64,000 nt of DNA, taken from assembly GCA_964019425.1 (NCBI GenBank), contig OZ025801.1, positions 930,001-994,000 on the forward strand, given 5' to 3'. Source of the DNA: Flectonema sp. DT1601. Taxonomy: Eukaryota > Euglenozoa > Diplonemea > Diplonemida > Diplonemidae. The position numbers and the translations under genes are program-made. Shown in pieces: positions 22,563 to 32,698 of this stretch (the first letter of the stretch is position 1; every line of letters begins with the position of its first letter). The notes beneath the pieces are model-generated. The model saw nothing but the letters and a program-made list of their open reading frames with translations. It had not been told where the DNA came from and did no database searches.

Positions 22563-24314
22563 ATGGCCAGATGTATTTGGCAATATAAAGATGGGACTTT
22601 CGTCGACTTACCTCACGACGCCTCTGGAGAAATAGAAAAGGGATACGTTGCTCAACAGGGAAAAGGCAAATACGATATTGAAATTGAAGGCAGAAAGTAC
22701 ACTGTTTGCTTTACAGGTTTTTTGCAAAAGAACATATCATCTGGAAAAGAGAGAAAGGTGCGAAGAATGATGCAAGCAAACTCTTGGGAATTTAAAGATG
22801 ATGATGGTTGGAGATCTTTTGATGCCTTGTCTACTAAAAAATTAGAAAACGCAATGCGATCGTCGACTGATAATATTACGCTATCAGTCTCTGGAGGTAA
22901 ACAACTGAATGTTAATTTGAAGAAATTAACACAAACTAGTTCAGATAATCATAAAAAACGAAAAATAAGACGAGTTTGGAGCTCTCCTGTGTCACTATTA
23001 AAATCAAAACAAATTTTAAATTCTAAAATTGTGTCCTTGACGGGTGAAGTTCCTGAAGAAACTGAATCTGAGTCAGATGACCAAGGCTGTTCAGCAGCTG
23101 TAAAAAGACTGAAAGTTGATTCAGAGCCGACAGATGTAATGCCTAGTGGTGATCTACCGACACCGTATGAGGCGGTTCAAAAAATATTTTCTCCTGAATT
23201 CACAAAATCTCTTTCTATTGTTAGAATAGCGGGAACGATTCCTCCTGCTCAAGTTGTTTACACCTTTGACATGGATGATACTTTAATTACTACTCGTGGG
23301 AAACACGTTCACCCAAAGAATGCTCAGGACTGGCAATGGCTAACACCTGAGGTTCCAGGAATGTTAAAAAAGTTAGTAAAAGATGGAATAAAGATTGTAA
23401 TATTTAGTAATCAAGCTGGGATTGCAGGAAATAAATTTAAAGAAAATCAAATAAAGACGAAGATCGCAAACATGTCAAAAGAATTGGGGTTTAATATTCC
23501 TGCGTACATTGCTGCGGGAAAGGACATGGGAAGAAAACCAAACGTTGGAATGTGGTTCGCCATGGAACACGATAACGGTGGTACAAAGGTTGACATATCA
23601 AAATCGATGTACATTGGAGACGCAGCAGGAAGAAAAATTGACACTCTTGGAGGAAAAGGAAAAGACTTTTCCTGCAGCGATCGTAAGTTTGCTCGTAATG
23701 TAGGAGTGAAATTTGAAACTCCTGAAGAATTCTTTCGGGGAGCGAAACCTGCTTCCTTTTCATGGTGTGGCTTTGTACCAGACTTGTCAACAATGAACGC
23801 TAAACTAATTCCCAAAGCACAACTCTCTCAAACTCATCAAGAAGTAGTACTAATGATAGGATACCCTGGATGTGGTAAGAGTACCTTCAGTCATAAGAAT
23901 TTCATTCCAAATGGATACGTGCACGTCAACAGAGACACTTTAAAAACACCAGCAAAATGCAAAAAAGTTCTAATCGAGTCCTTAACGTCTGGCAAGTCTG
24001 CTGTTATCGATAATACGAATCCGAAATCTGAAACTCGTTTGGAATATATAAAAATAGCATTGTCTCACAAAGTTCCTATTCGTTGTTTTCATTTCTCTGC
24101 TTCGTATGAGATGGCACAGCATTTAAATTACTACAGAGAGTTCCTTACAAAAGGAAGCCATAAACACGTTCCTGACATAGCATATCGGATGTACGGTTCT
24201 GGTTTTACTGCTCCAAGTAAAAAGGAAGGGTTTTCTGAAATTATTCAAGTAGATTTCGTACCTGAGTTCAAAAATGAAACTGAGAAAGGGCTATTTCAGA
24301 TGTCTTTAGTATAA
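22563..24314 (+). CDS. PNKP: WWE-domain bifunctional polynucleotide phosphatase/kinase (PNKP-like)
   Basis: A single exon encodes 583 residues. Residues 1-70 form a WWE domain (WQYKDG, EIEKGY, YTVCFTGFLQKN, RKVRR), and about 72-125 look like a second, weaker WWE repeat (NSWEFKDDDGWRSF). A basic/acidic linker with KKRK follows and may act as a nuclear signal. The HAD 3'-phosphatase has the nucleophile motif FDMDDTLITT (235-244) and FSNQAGI. The kinase has a P-loop GYPGCGKST (433-441). PNKP repairs DNA strand-break ends by removing 3'-phosphate and adding 5'-phosphate. Animal PNKP uses an N-terminal FHA domain to dock on phospho-XRCC1/XRCC4. Here WWE, known to bind poly- or iso-ADP-ribose, replaces it, suggesting direct recruitment by ADP-ribosylation (inference). 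All catalytic motifs look intact. Confidence 0.93.
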   Translation: MARCIWQYKDGTFVDLPHDASGEIEKGYVAQQGKGKYDIEIEGRKYTVCFTGFLQKNISSGKERKVRRMMQANSWEFKDDDGWRSFDALSTKKLENAMRSSTDNITLSVSGGKQLNVNLKKLTQTSSDNHKKRKIRRVWSSPVSLLKSKQILNSKIVSLTGEVPEETESESDDQGCSAAVKRLKVDSEPTDVMPSGDLPTPYEAVQKIFSPEFTKSLSIVRIAGTIPPAQVVYTFDMDDTLITTRGKHVHPKNAQDWQWLTPEVPGMLKKLVKDGIKIVIFSNQAGIAGNKFKENQIKTKIANMSKELGFNIPAYIAAGKDMGRKPNVGMWFAMEHDNGGTKVDISKSMYIGDAAGRKIDTLGGKGKDFSCSDRKFARNVGVKFETPEEFFRGAKPASFSWCGFVPDLSTMNAKLIPKAQLSQTHQEVVLMIGYPGCGKSTFSHKNFIPNGYVHVNRDTLKTPAKCKKVLIESLTSGKSAVIDNTNPKSETRLEYIKIALSHKVPIRCFHFSASYEMAQHLNYYREFLTKGSHKHVPDIAYRMYGSGFTAPSKKEGFSEIIQVDFVPEFKNETEKGLFQMSLV

Positions 24315-24668
24315 GCAAGTGTACTTAGTCAATAATAATCTCTGTTTTCTTGTTACAGATGATCTTGTAATAACCATCAGCGTATCTTTAGCACAACAAA
24401 TACTTATGGTCTGTTGGGGTCTGAAAAAAAAACAAAATAAAAACAGTTTTATTGTTAAAGGAACGTTGGAATTTAAACAACAGTTATTCAACTACTGTGG
24501 GGGAGGAGGAAGTGGGAAAAAAAAAAAAAAAAAAAGAAGAGAAGAGAAGAGAAAAAGACAAGACGTGAAATTATCCTATTTTAGCTTTTCATAGAATTTG
24601 TAGTAAACTTGTCGTTCGTTCATAAGATCTGTAGTACACTTTGATTGTGTTTATATTATTTTCTTCAG
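24315..24668. other. Intergenic spacer with poly(A)/purine tract
   Basis: About 350 bp holding a G-rich then A-rich purine run (24498-24560) and no credible gene. It ends at a TTCTTCAG acceptor (24661-24668). Confidence 0.55.
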
Positions 24669-24690
24669 GAGGTAACAAACCAGATCATCA

Positions 24691-26109
24691 ATGATGAAGA
24701 GAGTTGGATGCGCAGCGGCGCGTACCTATTGTACCGCCCCGTACAGCTATGTTGATATCCCAATGAGCCAGGCATACCCAACTCCAATGACAAAAAGGAG
24801 TGCTGCCAACCCTACTGATGCTGAAAGAGCTGTATTGGAAAATGGTATGAAAGTTGTCACTCAAGATCACGGACATGCGACCTCATTGATCTCATTTTAC
24901 ATCGACTGCGGAGCTATTTACGAAGAAGCTTCTACCGCTGGTATCTCTGACGTGATGAACAGAATGTTATTGAGATCTAACTTACAATCGAGTGACTTTA
25001 AGATTCACAAGTTCATGACCAACTCTGCGTCATCCCACTGGACATCATCAGTTGACCGCAGATACATCAGCGTCAAGGTTGAGTGTCGTAGAGATGTTGT
25101 TCCTCAGGTTGTTGACACTTTGTGTCAGGGTATGTTCGTTCCACGTTTCGCTGATTTCGAAATTAACGAACTTCGTGATGAGCTCGAGAACCTCGCTGCC
25201 ACTACCAAACACGACTTGAAGAAGTACGCTGTTGAGAAGTTCATTAGCACTGCCTTCTCGGGATCCCCTCTCGCTAACGGATCTTCTTGTCCATCCAACA
25301 ACGTTGACAGATTCACTACTGCTGACTTAATCAGCCGTTGGAGTTCATTCTTTACCCCAAACAGAATCACCCTTGCTGGAGTTAACGTTTCCAGAGCTGA
25401 ATTAACTGGTGCCTACAACTCTGCTGAGTGGTCAACTGCAAACACTGTTGACCACCCATCTCACCAGCTTCACGCTATTGAAGCGAATGTTAACCTTACT
25501 AACGCTTACTTTGGAGGTATTAACTCAGAGCTCACAAGAAGAACTGTTGAGTTTAAGACTCACCAGCACTACGATGATGTGTACGTTCTGTACGGAAGAA
25601 AGGGTCTACCAACCCACAACATAACAGACTTGGCCTCTACATTGGTTGCTGGTGGATCTGTTGGAGGAGTTATTGGAGAAGAGTGCGGTACCGAGGCTCA
25701 GGTCCATAGCTTTGGAGACTGCTCACTTGTTGGAGGTCTCGTAAGAGCTAGACCTGAAGATGCCACCGAGCCAGTTGAGAAGATGGCCGCTGCAATCAAC
25801 TCTGTTGATGGACTTTCTGGATCATCCCTTGACGATGCCAAGAAGGTTGCTACCGTCAACTTCTTGACAAAGGTTGGTACTCGTGAAGGACTTCTAGACT
25901 TCCTTGTCTCATCTACTTCCGCGACTGGAGCTGGCAAGTATGTTTCTTTTTTGATGTTCTACTACGCAAAGAGCAAGTATCAACAATACAACAAACAGGA
26001 CCGTATCAGACGTCGTTTCCGCCATTGAGAAGGTATCTGCCAATGACATGAAGAAGGTTTGTACTTTTAATAACTTGACCTATGTGGTTTTTGGTTGACG
26101 TGGGGAAAG

Positions 26110-26142
<33 letters not shown>

Positions 26143-26231
26143 AGTTGTCCGAAGTTATGAAGTCGGCCAACCCAACATACGTTGCTGTCGGTGACACCGT
26201 TAATGTTCCAGCTGCTGCCAAATTAGCATAG
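24691..26231 (+). CDS. Mitochondrial M16-family core protein, cytochrome bc1 subunit 2 / alpha-MPP-like
   Basis: Exons are 24691-25937, 25999-26056 and 26145-26231, giving 463 residues, close to UQCRC2 (about 450). Introns are 61 and 88 bp, the second ending in a long A-run plus ACAG. Phase-correct joining yields the tail GAGKTVSDVVSAIEKVSAND... ending PAAAKLA. The N-terminus is basic and Ser/Thr/Ala-rich, like a mitochondrial presequence. The M16 core is visible as LENGMKVVTQD, SFYIDCGAIYEE and FKIHKFMTN, but the zinc motif HxxEH is absent (GISDVMNRM instead), so it is probably not a peptidase by itself. It most resembles complex III core protein 2, while the MPP alpha subunit is an alternative. 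A TTCAG acceptor lies 22 nt upstream of the ATG. Confidence 0.85.
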
Positions 26232-26929
26232 ATTACTTCTCTTCGTTATGTAACCGTAAGTCTACTACCGCGGTAGTCATCAGTGAGATGGGCTAGTTTT
26301 CCCCTATTTTTTTCCTTTTCCCTTTGAAATTCCCGTTTTCGATGTTTCGCAGTTAGGTGAAGCTTGTGTCCTGGTTTTTTTTGGGTTTTTTTTCTTCTTG
26401 TTGTTTAGTGTTTATTTTTTATTTTCATGTTTATTCTGCGAAAGTTCATGGATCAAACCTTTTTTTATTTTTTTTGAACTTTTTTATCAATTGCCTTGTT
26501 ATTATTATTATGTATTTTTTTTTTTTTTTTTTTTTTGCAAGAACAAAAAAAAAAAAAAAAGGGATGCTGAAAAAAAAAAAAAAAAAAAAAATTAAAAGGA
26601 ATACTAGGGGGTTTTCCGGCTCTACATGAAGGGATTTTCCTCAACTTTTTTTCTTTTTTTTGCTTTTTTGGGTTATTTCATTCTCTTTTCACAGTGTTAC
26701 GGGTTTTTGCATGTTTTTTGTTTTTTATTTCCCCATCCCCGCTCCTCAATTTCTTCATGTTTTAATTTGGATTTTATGCTACCATTTGCTTGGCACTTAC
26801 GTTGTAATTATTATTAATTTTTTTATCACGTCAGATTATTGTATCATCCAATGACCTCGTTAGAAGAAAAAAAAAAAAAAAAAAGAAAAAAAAAAGTCTT
26901 TTTCATTTTATCAATATTTCGTAAACCAG
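26232..26929. other. Intergenic spacer rich in T and A homopolymers
   Basis: About 700 bp, T-rich at first, with an adjoining T-run and A-runs (26512-26591) that could fold back on each other, and a second A-run near 26863-26895. Small lysine- or phenylalanine-rich ORFs here are homopolymer artefacts. It ends at an ACCAG acceptor (26929). Confidence 0.55.
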
Positions 26930-26938
26930 GGTTAATCC

Positions 26939-27577
26939 ATGTCTCGCAATGCTGATCTCTTACTTCAAGTCGATTATGTGATAGTAATGGAAGATGGGTA
27001 CAAAGTCTACGAAGGCGACTTGTCTATTATTTGCGTCCCTCCGTCAAACGATGACGAAAGAGCAGCTGCTGCTGACGGATGCGTATTCGGTATTTGCGGT
27101 GACTACAAATTTCCTCTTACTAAAAAAGTTAAAATTGAAAAACACGGCGTTGGACGATTCGAGGTTGACATACTCGGCAAAGAATTGTGTTTCATTTTAC
27201 CAGATGAGTGTAAAGACACAGAATTGATTGAGGACACTCTTATTAGTCTCTCCTCTTACAGTGTTTCAACTAGTAGAACTCTTGACAAGGGAGTACCTTG
27301 TCAGCAAGTGGAGGAAAGTTCACGCACAAGTTCCCCCACTTCTTCCAAAAAAGAGACTGACTCGTTACTAAGTGGATTTCTTGCTTCGGCTTCTGCGGCG
27401 AAATCTCGTCTGATGAATACCCGCGTAACATCTTCTGGAGAGAAGCCTGCATCACCCAAGGCGACTGGAAAAAAAATTTCTGAATCACTCGCTTCATCGC
27501 TGTTTGATGTTGCCAAAGCAGTTGGAATTGCAGGAGGGCAGACCAGTGATAATAACTCACCGACTGGTTCTAATTAA
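26939..27577 (+). CDS. Uncharacterised 212-residue protein
   Basis: A single exon with an ACCAG acceptor 9 nt upstream of the ATG. The N-terminal half (1-105) looks globular and beta-rich (VDYVIVMEDGYKVYEGDLSII, VGRFEVDILGKELCFILP). The C-terminal half is low-complexity Ser/Lys-rich with an Ala-rich helix (SGFLASASAAKSRL, SLASSLFDVAKAVG). The layout vaguely recalls the N-terminal part of senescence/spartin-type proteins, but no signature is clear and I assign no function. No signal peptide or membrane segment is evident. Confidence 0.7.
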   Translation: MSRNADLLLQVDYVIVMEDGYKVYEGDLSIICVPPSNDDERAAAADGCVFGICGDYKFPLTKKVKIEKHGVGRFEVDILGKELCFILPDECKDTELIEDTLISLSSYSVSTSRTLDKGVPCQQVEESSRTSSPTSSKKETDSLLSGFLASASAAKSRLMNTRVTSSGEKPASPKATGKKISESLASSLFDVAKAVGIAGGQTSDNNSPTGSN

Positions 27578-27730
27578 TGCGTTTTGACGCCTTCTGAATA
27601 TTAATAAATTCTTTTTGTTTCACTCAACTTATTGCTAAGAAATGAACACCATGTTGTTGTTCAAATTATTTGTACTCGTTAGTTGTTTCTGTCTTATTTT
27701 CACTTCTCTTTATAAGTTAAATAACAGAAA

Positions 27731-29455
27731 ATGGCTTCAATAGGGACGCAGTCTGCAGAGCAACAGGTATTTTTACATTGCTGTTGATTTTCTTTTTTTT
27801 CTTCTCCCTTTTTCAATTCTGACATTGTACGTAAAAGATTGAGATAAAAAAAAAAAAAAAATAAACACAACAGGCGGCGACGAAGAAGAGAATGACAGCC
27901 TTCATGAAGAAGCCAGAAAATAAAGAATGTTTTGACTGCACTGCCCGGAATCCGAATTGGTATGATTATGACCTTGTAATGGACAGATTGTTGTCTTTAA
28001 GCTCTTTAACATAAACACAATCAGGGCGAGTACTAATCTTGGCATATTCGTATGCATCAGATGTGCGGGTCTTCACAGGCAGTTGGGTGTACACATTTCA
28101 AAGGTAAAGAGCTGCACGTATGTTTTTGATTATTGTTTTTTCTAATTGTCATTGTAAGTAAGAAATAATTTTAAAAAAAAATCATCAACAGAATGGATCT
28201 ATGGCATCCAGAACAAGTTGCTTACATGGGAAAAATGGGCAACAAAGTCGGTAAAATGTACTACGAAGCAACCCTTCCTGGTGGTTACGGAAAGCCAACT
28301 CTCGAAGAAGAGAGTGAAACGGTAATGAAGTGGTTAAGAGTTAAATACGAACAAAAGAAGTACTGGGGAAAACCAACAGAAAGTCAGAAGGCAGAAGTTA
28401 CACCGGAGGTAAAACCAAAGGCGGCGAATAGAATTACGAGGAAAGCTTTTGTTCCAAAGAGCTCACAAATAGCGAATACGAATGGAACCATCTCATCAGG
28501 TAAGTCAACTGGTAAAACTGTTCATTCATGTTTTAGTTTGACAGATCATGAAGCTGCTCCAACTCCTGCAGTAGTTGTTCCTGTTGCAGAGGCAGTGATC
28601 CCAGTCGCAGTCCCACAGCAGAATGCTCCTCTTACAACCTTTGCAGGTCTTCACCAGACTCCTATCACAACGGTAGTTCCACAAGTACCTGTTGAGGATG
28701 AAGAAGAGTCATCTGAGTACGAAGAGGAAGAGGAAGACGAGGAATCGGAAGAGGAAGACGAGTCTGAAGAACAAGAAGCACCACAACAACCACAATCTCT
28801 TAATATTCGTAATCGAAGAGATTCATTTGTGAATTTAATGAAATTACCAAAACCAGCAGCTGTTGAAATCCCGATCATGCCGGAAGCCCCAAGCTGCAAC
28901 TCTCCTACTCCAGTTCAGACGAACCAAGTATTTCCTAGCGGACCAACAAAGACAGCAACGTCTGAGGCTTCGTTTCTAACTTTTGATGATTCGAAAACAA
29001 CTTCTGTAACCACATCAGGTGGAGACTCGTTCTTGGCAGAGTTGACGAGCAGTGGAAGTCCAACATCTGGAGGTAAGTGTTCAATATTGGATGCATTTAA
29101 TGCTCCTGCTGCTGAACAACAACCACAAGCACCAGTTAGTAGTGGACCTCCTCCATTAGCAGGTCATGGAGTTCCAATGTTTGGAGGTAATAATAATATG
29201 AATAATACTCATATGGATTCTCAATCTCTTCAATCTCAGATTCAGGAATTACAGAGACTTCAAAAGCAGATCGATCAGCAAATTGCGATGTCTCAGAATG
29301 CCTCTCCCACTGCGAACGGACCTCCTCCAATCCAAAGCAGAATTCCTACGATTCCTCAGCAAAACTATCAAATGCCTCCAACAGTAAGACCACCAGTATC
29401 TGTTAGTTCTTCTCACGTCAAGGATCCTTTCAGCGACTTGGGTTCCTTCAGTTAG
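27731..29455 (+). CDS. ArfGAP-domain protein (SMAP/AGD5-like)
   Basis: Four exons, 27731-27766, 27874-27959, 28025-28117 and 28192-29455, give 492 residues. Joined exons 2-4 rebuild a complete ArfGAP zinc finger: [46 protein letters not shown]. This includes the CxxCx16CxxC cysteines and the Arg finger after the last Cys. ArfGAPs stimulate GTP hydrolysis on Arf GTPases during vesicle coat cycling. After about residue 140 come an acidic Glu/Ser tract, Pro/Gln-rich sequence, a short coiled coil ([17 protein letters not shown]) and a C-terminal [10 protein letters not shown]. The DPF tripeptide type binds AP2 or clathrin adaptors. The leader is only 3 nt after an ACAG acceptor. The 45-nt segment 28500-28544 has splice-like ends and is a multiple of three, so it may be an optional intron. 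Confidence 0.93.
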
Positions 29456-30725
29456 AGTCTTACACTGATTGTGTTTGAGGCCTCTTTACCTGTTCCATAA
29501 TTAGGGAAACCGAGATTGAGTTATTTGGTGTCTTGACACTAAATTGTAAAGACCATTTTTTTTTTTTTTTCTTTTTTTTTTTTCTTTGGTTTTTAACTGC
29601 ATATAATGCTCACATGCCTTACTATTTAGCCATAGGGAGAGGTTGGTTTTCTTTTCTCCCTTTTTGTTGTTTCCTTCTAAGAGCAGATAATGGGGGAAAA
29701 AAACTTTTTTTTTTTTTTTTTTTTTGTTGATCGATTTTTTAAAGAGTCGGTTTTCCTTGGAGAATTTACGGTTACTTGTTTTTATATCTCAAAAAAGTCC
29801 CTTTTCCCCGAAAAAAAAAAAAAATTATCTGTGTGCGAGAAAAAACAAAAATAATGATGGAGAGCGTCTCAAGCTTGATTGGATGCTGGCTATTTCGAAT
29901 TTGTGAAGTCAATTTTTGTAAGTCAGTGAGTTGAGGATACGCAAAAAAAAAAAAAACATTTTGTAATGAAACTAAACGTATCATAAGACGCAACTAAGAG
30001 GATCTTGACGCCCTAAATCCATTTTAAATTATGGATTTTTCTGATTTCGTTGAAAGTCTTTTTATTCTCTTCTTTCACAAGTTCTTTTTCTTTTCTTAAA
30101 ATCCTTCATTTTAGTCGAATCTAGGTAGCAAATTCAAGAACGAAAAAAGAAAAAAAACAAAAAAATTCCTTTTTTTGTTGAGGTTCTCAGTCAGTAACAG
30201 AAACGTTTACGATCCACAGAGAGCAGTCTTGGTACTGTCTGTGGATATCATTTCGAATTGATGTTAAAAAGCCCCTCCATGTTGCTATGCTTAATCATTG
30301 TATCTAAATAGTTTTTGTGATAGCAACTAAAAAATTGTTTACTCTTTTTTTGATTGGAGAGAGGAATCGCATTTCATAGTTTAGTTCAGATATTTTTGAC
30401 GATTGACTTGTCAGAAAGAGAGAAAAAAAAAAAAAAAGAATAAATTCTATATCCCCTCTTTCCCCCTACGTTGTACGTATTTTTTTTTTTTTTTTTTGTT
30501 TTTTTATTTTCTCTTCTTTCTGTTCGGCAGTAAAAAGTACCGTCCAGTTGATACAAGAATTATTCTTTTCCAAAGCATTTCCCGAATAATAGTTTTTCTC
30601 AGCCAACCAACAATCTCTTGAGATGGTCACCTCCGATAGCATCAACAGTAATAATTTAAGTAGTTGAACGTTAAATCAGAATTTTTTTCTAAGAAATTAT
30701 TTCACACACTCTTTTTATCACATAG
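29456..30725. other. Intergenic spacer, 1.27 kb, homopolymer-rich
   Basis: Several long T- and A-runs and no ORF with domain or credible start context. Near 30215-30245 a short inverted repeat (CCACAGA ... TCTGTGG) forms a hairpin. The spacer ends with a pyrimidine-rich tract and CATAG acceptor (30721-30725). An internal small RNA cannot be excluded by eye. Confidence 0.5.
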
Positions 30726-30747
30726 ACCTTATCTTATATTTAAAACA

Positions 30748-31071
30748 ATGGATTTAGAGGATCAGAAAACTCGCACTCTTGAGATGCGAAACCAATATCG
30801 AGAAAACAAACAACGACTTCAGGAAGAACAAGAAAAATTTATTAAAAGCATCTCATCGAAGGTACCGACTATCGAACAACCGTGTAAAATACAAAAGGAA
30901 ACAGTGGACAAGTGTTATAAGAAGGAATTATTTGACGGATCGGGGGAGTTATTTAGGTGCGCAGACGCAATAAAAAACTACACGAAATGCGCATGGGAGT
31001 GTAAAAGTGAATACTACACCCTCAAACAAGACATTGTACAAACAATAGATCAAAGCTATGGAGAACGATGA
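30748..31071 (+). CDS. Small twin-CX9C (CHCH) protein, possibly MIC19/CHCHD3-like
   Basis: This 107-residue product was chosen at the ATG 22 nt after a CATAG acceptor. An upstream in-frame start (30664) would lie before that acceptor and is rejected. Residues 1-40 form a charged helix or coiled coil. A CHCH domain follows with two exact CX9C pairs: CKIQKETVDKC and CADAIKNYTKC. Such proteins are oxidised by MIA40 in the mitochondrial intermembrane space. The helical N-terminus plus a single C-terminal CHCH recalls MICOS subunits MIC19/MIC25, which shape cristae, but other CHCH proteins fit too. No presequence is expected for this import route. Confidence 0.75.
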   Translation: MDLEDQKTRTLEMRNQYRENKQRLQEEQEKFIKSISSKVPTIEQPCKIQKETVDKCYKKELFDGSGELFRCADAIKNYTKCAWECKSEYYTLKQDIVQTIDQSYGER

Positions 31072-31381
31072 ACTGGTCATGTGAACTAATTGTATACCTG
31101 AAATATCTCACCTGATGGTGACTTCGAATAAAAAATTAATTTTCGAAAAAAAAAAAAAAAAACGATAATGTACTGGATACAAACGATGAGCAGTTTTTTC
31201 CTTTGCACGTTACAAATGTTATTGAAAAATAATAATTCTCCCCCTCCTCCTCATAGGGAAAAAATCATGTCAACATTATTTTAGTTATGTACGAGTGTAA
31301 TCTATTACTTAGCTTTAATCTTAATCTTTCAGTTTACCCTCCTTATAGCTCACTTATGTTTGATTAGGGTTGGTGATCCCA

Positions 31382-32542
31382 ATGACGGCAGCTGAGAAGC
31401 AGAAGATCGGCCTGCTTGGTCGATTTCAAGAGTTAGTTAAGGCATCTGAAGGAGAGATAAATAAAGTACTATTATGTGGAGCAGTAAGAGAAATACATCC
31501 AAAGAAACTCTCTGTCATGAATCTTTCTGAAACTTGTTATGATGCTGTTGTTGAGGAGAGAGGAGGAACACGGTCGAACTTACAACCACTACTAAATAGA
31601 ATTCAAGGTGAACGTCGTAGAGATAAGGATTGTGTTATAAAGGCTATCAGAGACAAGATATCAGCAAAGAAGATAACAACATTCTACCACACAGGAGTGA
31701 CAGACCCTACTCGGTACTGCAGAAAGTATCAAGAAGGAAGAAAGAAAGATTCAACCGGCAACTGGATATTTGGTACACAAATAACCATTGATGGGATTAC
31801 AATATTTATACCCGCAGTCAAGACTGATCTAAACGCCACTACCAGCATCAGCTCAAGCTCTATCATGTCAATGAAACAAGAGATTGGTTATTTTGATAAT
31901 ACGTTACTACAACAGGGATATATTGCGGTTTCGAATTACGCTAAACGACTTCTTCCTAAACTCCAACACTCTGATGTGATCCAAAGCTCTCAAGCGATAG
32001 CTGCAGATGCTGCTCGGATTCAAGTCGATCACGCACAGGAGATATTGGATCTAAATCATTACATTAAATCTGAATACAGAATGTTATCAGGACCAAGAAC
32101 AGCGCGTTTAACAAACATACGAACCGGATCCCGAGTACGAAACTCATTTGGAAAAGTTGATTTCGAAAGTACCAACAGAAGTAGTAAAGATAGCGTGATC
32201 GTATTCTCAAGACAGAAAGAGTCAGTTCAGTTGGGTGAAAGTTTGTTTACATCTGGACCTCCTTCAATGGGTGTTTCATTCTTGTTAGCTCCATCAAATG
32301 CTTCTGTTCCAAAGAAATCAAATGATCAACAACAGCTGTTAGAACTTCAGAAGTACTACTCCACTCCGATAGTGTTTGATGAGCCACCTTCTTGTTCAGT
32401 AGTTTCAAATCATGATGGATATGATCAAGTAACTGATAATGAGACCACAGATAGAAATATAATTCTCATTAAAGAAAGACAATCGCGGATTGCTCTGACT
32501 GTCACAAAGAGGCGATACGAATACATCAGACGGATGACGTAG
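31382..32542 (+). CDS. Uncharacterised 386-residue protein
   Basis: A single exon. The ATG at 31382 lies 14 nt after a GATTAG acceptor; an upstream TTG in frame is not used. The N-terminal half is basic and mixed helix/strand (AAEKQKIGLLGRFQELVKAS, GTQITIDGITIFIPAVK). The C-terminal part is Ser/Gln-rich and less ordered, with a basic end (KRRYEYIRRMT). I recognise no domain, signal peptide or membrane segment. It is followed by poly(T) and, 157 bp on, by the LRAT-domain gene. Confidence 0.72.
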   Translation: MTAAEKQKIGLLGRFQELVKASEGEINKVLLCGAVREIHPKKLSVMNLSETCYDAVVEERGGTRSNLQPLLNRIQGERRRDKDCVIKAIRDKISAKKITTFYHTGVTDPTRYCRKYQEGRKKDSTGNWIFGTQITIDGITIFIPAVKTDLNATTSISSSSIMSMKQEIGYFDNTLLQQGYIAVSNYAKRLLPKLQHSDVIQSSQAIAADAARIQVDHAQEILDLNHYIKSEYRMLSGPRTARLTNIRTGSRVRNSFGKVDFESTNRSSKDSVIVFSRQKESVQLGESLFTSGPPSMGVSFLLAPSNASVPKKSNDQQQLLELQKYYSTPIVFDEPPSCSVVSNHDGYDQVTDNETTDRNIILIKERQSRIALTVTKRRYEYIRRMT

Positions 32543-32698
32543 TTTTTTCACTTTATCATCCTTTTCCAAGGATGATAACATATGCCATTGCTGTAACTGT
32601 TTTTTTTTTTTTTTTTTTTTTTTTTTTGTGTGTAACTTTTTTTTTTTTTTTGAAATTTATTATTTCATAGTACATCACACAGTCTACAGTGATACTAA

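Noticed and set aside
30664-30747. N-terminal extension of the twin-CX9C protein
   Set aside because: It lies mostly upstream of the CATAG acceptor and encodes a low-complexity Phe/Leu stretch. The start at 30748 fits the pattern of other genes.
31370-31381. TTG-initiated extension of the 386-residue protein
   Set aside because: A proper ATG at 31382 with an acceptor 14 nt upstream is more plausible in a eukaryote.
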